NCBI GenBank assembly: GCA_003538495.1
Contig: DPSD01000128.1
Span: 1-9,490, forward strand
Origin: Accumulibacter sp.
GTDB lineage: Bacteria; Pseudomonadota; Gammaproteobacteria; Burkholderiales; Rhodocyclaceae
DNA length: 9,490 bases
Direction: 5' to 3'
Shown: piece after piece, positions 6,166 through 9,490 of the stretch
How positions within the stretch are numbered: the first letter of the stretch is position 1
Layout: every line of letters starts with the position of its first letter
Notes under the pieces: generated by a model
What the model saw: the letters and a program-made list of their open reading frames with translations, nothing else
Databases searched by the model: none
Told to the model about the DNA's origin: nothing
Program-made: the position numbers and the translations under genes

Positions 6166-7925
6166 GCGGTCTTGCGACGCGCGATCGACACCGTGAAGAT
6201 GCCCCATTCATCGATTCGTTGCCCAACCTTCTCGAAGCCGGCCTCGCGCACCAGCTGGTCCATCTCCGCCTGGCTGCGACGGCGCATCACCCACGCCTCA
6301 CCCTGGCGATGGCTGGTGAGCGCGCGGGCGATCATCTCCAGTTGCGGATGCCAGGGCTGGCCGGTGTAGATGAGATAGCCACCCGCTTCCACCGCCCTCG
6401 CCATGCCGGCCAGAGAAGCGCGGATCAGGTCGTTGGACGGAAACAGCTCGTACAGGCCCGAGACGATGCCAACCGTCGTGCCTGGTTGCGCGCTGGCCAC
6501 CGACTCGGTGTCGAAGGCGTCGCCCTTTTCAAAGCGAACGACGCCGGCCAGGTCCTTCTCCGCGATCAGGCGGCGGCCGTCGCGCACGTTGATGTCCGAG
6601 TAGTCCCGCAGCAGCACGCTTTCGGGACGTGCGCTTTCGGCCATCAGGGCGTCGAGCACATAGCGGCCGTGGCCGGCGGCAATGTCGAGCACCCGCACCG
6701 GGGCGCCGTCGGCGCGCAACCGGGCCATGGCGTTGCGGATCGATTCCTCCAGATGCAGCTTGCGCTGGCGAAAGCCGCCCCAGCCGATGGCATCCAGGTA
6801 GTTGCGGTCCACCATGCGGCCGATGAAGCCCGCGCCCCGGGCCTCGTTGCGATACACGTAATCGAGCGTGCTGCCGGAATCGAAACCGGTGCGATGCCCC
6901 AGCGACACGCCGTCCGACACCATGCCGGCCCAGCGCAGGCCCTTGCGATAGGTCTTCCACCACCAGCCCTTGAGGCTGCCCTCGGGCAGCGGGGCAGCCA
7001 GCGTCTGCGCTTCGTCGAAGGTGGTCCCGGCCTTGTCGGCATCGTTCAGATCCACCGCCGGCGCGGGGTTGTCGAACTGGCGCAGGATGAAGCCGCGCAC
7101 CAGCCCGACCGCCCGTTCCCGATCGGCTTCGCCCAGGGTGTCGTGGAAGAAACCCTCAAGCACATGCTTTTCCTTCACCGTGCTGCCGAGGCGATCGAAG
7201 AAATCGTGCTGCGGCTGATGGTGCACCACCCAGTCCGCGCCCGAGACAAGCAGCTGCGTCGGGATGGTGATGGCAGCCGCATCGGCCACCACGCGCTCGG
7301 CAGCCTCGTACAGGGCGAGCAGGATATTCACCGAAATGGCGCGCGTGATCAGCGGATCAGCATCGAAGCTGGCCTGCCGCGCCGGATCGTGGGTCAGGAA
7401 TTTCGACTTCACGTAACTATTGACGTAGAAATTGCCGCGCAGCTTCTGCATCAGACGCAGCCCCGGCCGCGCGAAGGGCACGTAGAGTTTCACCTTGAAA
7501 GCCGGCGAGGCGAGCACCAGCGCGCGTACCCGCGGCGCGTAGTCGTGCGCCCAGGTCGAGACCGTCACCGCCCCCACACTCTGCGCCAGCACCGCCATGT
7601 CCTCGTGGGCGATGCCATGGGTGTCGCGAATGTGATCGACAAAGGTCTGCACATCACGTACCGAGGTTCCGAAGCTTGGCGAGAAGCCGCGCGCGCCTGG
7701 CGAATGGCCATGGCCGCGGGCGTCCCAGGCAAAAACGTCGAGATCCGGCAGGTCCAGTTCATCCACCAGATGTGCCATGCGGCCCGAGTGCTCGTGCCCG
7801 CGATGGAACATCACCACGGCACCACGCCGCGTGTCAGTGGCCGGCCAGTGGCGGTAGAACAGTTCGACACCGTCGTGGGTCTTGAAATGGCTTTCGGTCA
7901 CCGGACGTTCGTTCAGTCGATCCAT
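6162..7925 (-). CDS. ynbC: Bifunctional alpha/beta hydrolase and SAM-dependent methyltransferase (YnbC-like)
   Basis: This 587-residue product is a fusion. The N-terminal part (about 1-285) is a serine hydrolase resembling monoacylglycerol lipases: oxyanion region F-H-R-G-H-E-H-S-G (40-48), D-A-R-G-H-G-H-S (68-75), nucleophile S116 in A-Q-S-V-G, and probable triad partners D231 (VSGADWV) and H261 (GFFHDTL). The canonical G-x-S-x-G has Ala in its first position. The C-terminal part (about 395-587) is a class I methyltransferase with SAM-binding motif I V-L-D-I-A-A-G-H-G (412-420), an acidic strand end R-D-Y-S-D, and G-D-A-F-D. A Trp/Arg-rich linker (about 315-390) joins them. Expected substrates are lipids or lysolipids, with removal of an acyl chain and methylation of an unknown group. 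The ATG at 7925 has AAGGA eight bases upstream and overlaps the previous gene by 13 bases; the longer frame to 8027 has no such support. The stop overlaps the next start (ATGA). Confidence 0.92.
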   Translation of the reverse strand: MDRLNERPVTESHFKTHDGVELFYRHWPATDTRRGAVVMFHRGHEHSGRMAHLVDELDLPDLDVFAWDARGHGHSPGARGFSPSFGTSVRDVQTFVDHIRDTHGIAHEDMAVLAQSVGAVTVSTWAHDYAPRVRALVLASPAFKVKLYVPFARPGLRLMQKLRGNFYVNSYVKSKFLTHDPARQASFDADPLITRAISVNILLALYEAAERVVADAAAITIPTQLLVSGADWVVHHQPQHDFFDRLGSTVKEKHVLEGFFHDTLGEADRERAVGLVRGFILRQFDNPAPAVDLNDADKAGTTFDEAQTLAAPLPEGSLKGWWWKTYRKGLRWAGMVSDGVSLGHRTGFDSGSTLDYVYRNEARGAGFIGRMVDRNYLDAIGWGGFRQRKLHLEESIRNAMARLRADGAPVRVLDIAAGHGRYVLDALMAESARPESVLLRDYSDINVRDGRRLIAEKDLAGVVRFEKGDAFDTESVASAQPGTTVGIVSGLYELFPSNDLIRASLAGMARAVEAGGYLIYTGQPWHPQLEMIARALTSHRQGEAWVMRRRSQAEMDQLVREAGFEKVGQRIDEWGIFTVSIARRKTA

Positions 7926-8551
7926 GGAATTGATCCTTGTTGTTGCCTGCGGCTCTCGGACAGGCCGGCGCGCACGCGATTGATGATGTTCACCGCGATG
8001 AGCAGTGCGATGGCTGGCATCAGCCACTCAAGCCAGCCCGGCAACTGCCCCGCCAGCCCCAGCCACAGGCCTAGTGCGCCAAAAACGAAAGCCCGGTCGC
8101 TCTTCCCCATCGGCCCTTCGTAACGGCGTGACGCACCCACCATCGGCCCCAGCGCGCCAGCCATCTCCGATACTGCCGCAAGCCAGATCACCAAGCCCAC
8201 GCTCAAAGCTCCAAAGGGCGCCACGAAAGCAAAGGGCAGGTAGAGCGCAGCATCCGAGATGACGTCGGTCAGCTCATTGAGATACGCCCCCAGGGTCGAC
8301 TTCTGGCCATGCTCGCGCGCCAGCAGGCCGTCGACGGCATTGAGTGCCATGCGCAGAAACAACCAGATCGGTAAGGCCAGATACGCGGCTCCCCCGGGCT
8401 GAACAATCGCCAGCACCAGACCAAGGGCAAGCGAAAGTGTCATGGCCAGCAGCGTCACAGTATTGGCCGTAACGCCGGCGGCGGCCAATCGCGTGCTCAG
8501 CGGGCGGAGCAGGCCCTGGAAACGGGGTTTGATGTCGTAGATGGAAAGCAT
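7913..8551 (-). CDS. ynbA: CDP-alcohol phosphatidyltransferase family protein (YnbA-like)
   Basis: The family transfers the phosphatidyl group of CDP-diacylglycerol to an alcohol, releasing CMP, inside the membrane. The 212-residue product has several hydrophobic helices (about 30-50, 55-70, 102-122, 150-168 and 172-190). The signature lies at 71-100: N71-x2-D74-G75-x2-A78-R79-x8-G88-x3-N92-x3-D96-x3-D100. In the usual pattern the first and third acidic positions are Asp, but here they are Asn71 and Asn92, with an extra Asp one turn later (D100). My recollection is that YnbA-type members share such a variant, which would place this protein outside the PgsA and PssA groups. The ATG at 8551 puts the start at the conserved amphipathic M-L-S-I-Y-D segment; ATGs at 8602 and 8605 lack a ribosome-binding site. 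It is the first gene of the operon and overlaps the next by 13 bases. The acceptor alcohol is unknown. Confidence 0.9.
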   Translation of the reverse strand: MLSIYDIKPRFQGLLRPLSTRLAAAGVTANTVTLLAMTLSLALGLVLAIVQPGGAAYLALPIWLFLRMALNAVDGLLAREHGQKSTLGAYLNELTDVISDAALYLPFAFVAPFGALSVGLVIWLAAVSEMAGALGPMVGASRRYEGPMGKSDRAFVFGALGLWLGLAGQLPGWLEWLMPAIALLIAVNIINRVRAGLSESRRQQQGSIPWID

Positions 8552-8813
8552 GGAGTCCGTTCTGGCGCAAAGACAGGCGAATCTTGGCTCATGGCTTGGC
8601 ATCACGCGATACCATCGGCATCAAGACTGCTTACCCGTCACTGATCGGCGCCGCCAGCAAGTCTAGCAGTTCGATCGGCGTCAGGATCAGCCGGACGTGC
8701 CACCGGGCCTGGCTTCGGAGTTTCATCGACCGGATGGCAGGATGCGCCAGCACGAGGCAGTAGAGCACCGTGCGGTCGGCTTGCCGGCGACGCGAGCGAG
8801 AAGGCGCGCAAGG

Positions 8814-8832
8814 CGCTACCGGATCGGTAGCG
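8814..8832. repeat. Short perfect hairpin CGCTACCG-GAT-CGGTAGCG
   Basis: An 8-base perfect stem with a 3-base loop lies between acnB and the lipid operon. Neither side carries a T-run, so it is not a standard intrinsic terminator; it could be an operator-like palindrome or an RNA hairpin in the operon leader if transcription begins upstream of it. Confidence 0.55.
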
Positions 8833-8910
8833 GCTGTGTGTATCCTGAGCAAAGAGCTGTGCGAACAACTGCATGCCAAAACGGCAACCCGGACAGGACC
8901 GACCAAATAC

Positions 8911-8936
8911 AAACGGCCCCCCGCAGGGCGCCGTTT
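8911..8936 (-). terminator. Rho-independent terminator of acnB
   Basis: Arms AAACGGC (8911-8917) and GCCGTTT (8930-8936) pair perfectly. After one C-C mismatch the stem continues with three more G-C pairs and a small loop. On the minus strand the stem is followed by a T-rich tail (TTTGTATTTGG). It begins 25 bases after the acnB stop codon, exactly where a terminator is expected, and isolates acnB from the downstream lipid operon. Confidence 0.85.
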
Positions 8937-8961
8937 GCTGGGTCGCCAAGCCGCTGGCAGC

Positions 8962-9490
8962 TTACACCGTTACCGTATCGGCCACGTCCGAGAACTCCTT
9001 GATCTTGTCGAAGTTCATGTAGCGATAGACATCGGCGGCCTTGGCGTTCACCACCTTGACCTGTTCCAGGTACTCGGCGACGGTCGGGATCCTGCCCATC
9101 AGCGCGCAGATCGACGCCAGTTCGGCCGAACCGAGATAAACGAAGGTGTCGATGCCGAGACGGTTCGGGAAGTTGCGCGTCGAGGTCGACATCGCGGTGC
9201 TGCCCTTCCTGATCTGCGCCTGGTTACCCATGCACAGCGAGCAGCCGGGCATTTCCATGCGCGCGCCGGACTTGCCGAGGATGGCGTAGTAGCCTTCCTC
9301 GTTGAGGATCGCGGCGTCCATCTTGGTCGGCGGCGCAACCCACAGGCGGGTCGGGATGTCGGTCTTGCCTTCGAGGACCTTGCCGGCGGCACGGAAGTGG
9401 CCGATGTTGGTCATGCAGCTGCCGATGAAGGCCTCGTCGATCTTGGTGCCGGCGACTTCGGACAGGGTCTTGGCGTCGTCCGGATCGTTG
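8962..9490 (-). CDS. acnB: Aconitate hydratase B, C-terminal part (cut by window edge)
   Basis: This is the last 175 residues of aconitase B, the citric-acid-cycle enzyme that isomerises citrate to isocitrate via cis-aconitate. AcnB is about 860 residues, so most of the protein lies beyond the right edge. All three [4Fe-4S] cysteines are present: the Cys of F-I-G-S-C-M-T-N-I-G-H-F (codon 9417-9415) and the two of P-G-C-S-L-C-M-G-N-Q (codons 9243-9241 and 9234-9232). The S-T-S-T-R-N-F-P-N-R-L-G substrate-binding segment and the C-terminal V-Y-R-Y-M-N-F-D-K-I also match the E. coli protein as I recall it. The reading frame stays open to the window edge, so the first internal Met (9414) is not the start. 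The TAA stop is at 8964-8962, followed by a strong terminator. Confidence 0.97.
   Translation of the reverse strand, partial: NDPDDAKTLSEVAGTKIDEAFIGSCMTNIGHFRAAGKVLEGKTDIPTRLWVAPPTKMDAAILNEEGYYAILGKSGARMEMPGCSLCMGNQAQIRKGSTAMSTSTRNFPNRLGIDTFVYLGSAELASICALMGRIPTVAEYLEQVKVVNAKAADVYRYMNFDKIKEFSDVADTVTV

Larger units (their letters stand above)
8552..8961. other. Intergenic region between acnB and the lipid operon
   Basis: These 410 bases hold the acnB terminator (8911-8936), a short hairpin (8814-8832) and, presumably, the promoter of the lipid operon. I looked for sigma-70-like hexamers on the minus strand and found none with both boxes and proper spacing. Overlapping short frames here, such as those at 8631-8949, have no ribosome-binding site and no recognisable product, so I do not call a gene. 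Confidence 0.6.

Noticed and set aside
6219..8123. 634-codon open frame on the plus strand
   Set aside because: It lies antisense to the hydrolase-methyltransferase gene, whose catalytic motifs are clear. Its own translation is rich in His, Arg, Gln and Ala without motifs, as expected of a GC-rich antisense shadow.
8631..8949. Overlapping short open frames (93, 101 and 103 codons) between acnB and the lipid operon
   Set aside because: No ribosome-binding sites and no motifs. Two of the frames cover the acnB terminator and one even runs into the acnB coding region.

Overview
The window looks like chromosomal DNA of a high-GC betaproteobacterium. A Rhodocyclales-type organism (Azoarcus/Thauera/Zoogloea relatives) is my best guess from the AcnB C-terminus, the GC-rich codon use and the style of the gene cluster, but nothing here fixes the genus. 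Coding is dense and mostly on the minus strand.

Positions 1-1688 hold a divergent pair. One member is a TetR-family repressor (minus strand, C-terminus cut by the window edge). The other is an enolase-superfamily enzyme closely resembling mandelate racemase (plus strand). They share a 125-base intergenic region with a candidate operator. Positions 1689-2224 hold no gene I can support, but carry nested inverted repeats and a short tandem repeat. An isolated uncharacterised small gene follows at 2225-2623 (minus).

The core of the window, 2812-8551 (minus), is a tight six-gene operon for membrane-lipid chemistry. In transcription order it encodes: a CDP-alcohol phosphatidyltransferase (YnbA-like); an alpha/beta hydrolase fused to a SAM-dependent methyltransferase (YnbC-like); a PAP2 phosphatase fused to a dual-specificity phosphatase domain (YnbD-like); a small membrane protein; a PlsC-type acyltransferase; and a CdsA-type phosphatidate cytidylyltransferase (YnbB-like). 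Adjacent genes overlap by 4-13 bases or are separated by 13-25 bases. These are the components of the E. coli ynbABCD cluster, in a different order and with two extra genes. The inferred logic is: the acyltransferase makes phosphatidic acid, the CdsA protein activates it as CDP-diacylglycerol, the YnbA protein transfers the phosphatidyl group to an unknown alcohol, the phosphatase removes a phosphate, and the hydrolase/methyltransferase edits the acyl chains or headgroup. The product is not known from the sequence and is the most interesting question here.

The right end (8962-9490, minus) is the C-terminal part of aconitase B, with its three iron-sulfur cysteines, followed by a convincing intrinsic terminator at 8911-8936. 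The terminator separates acnB from the lipid operon. The stretch 8552-8910 must hold the operon promoter, though I could not assign one with confidence.
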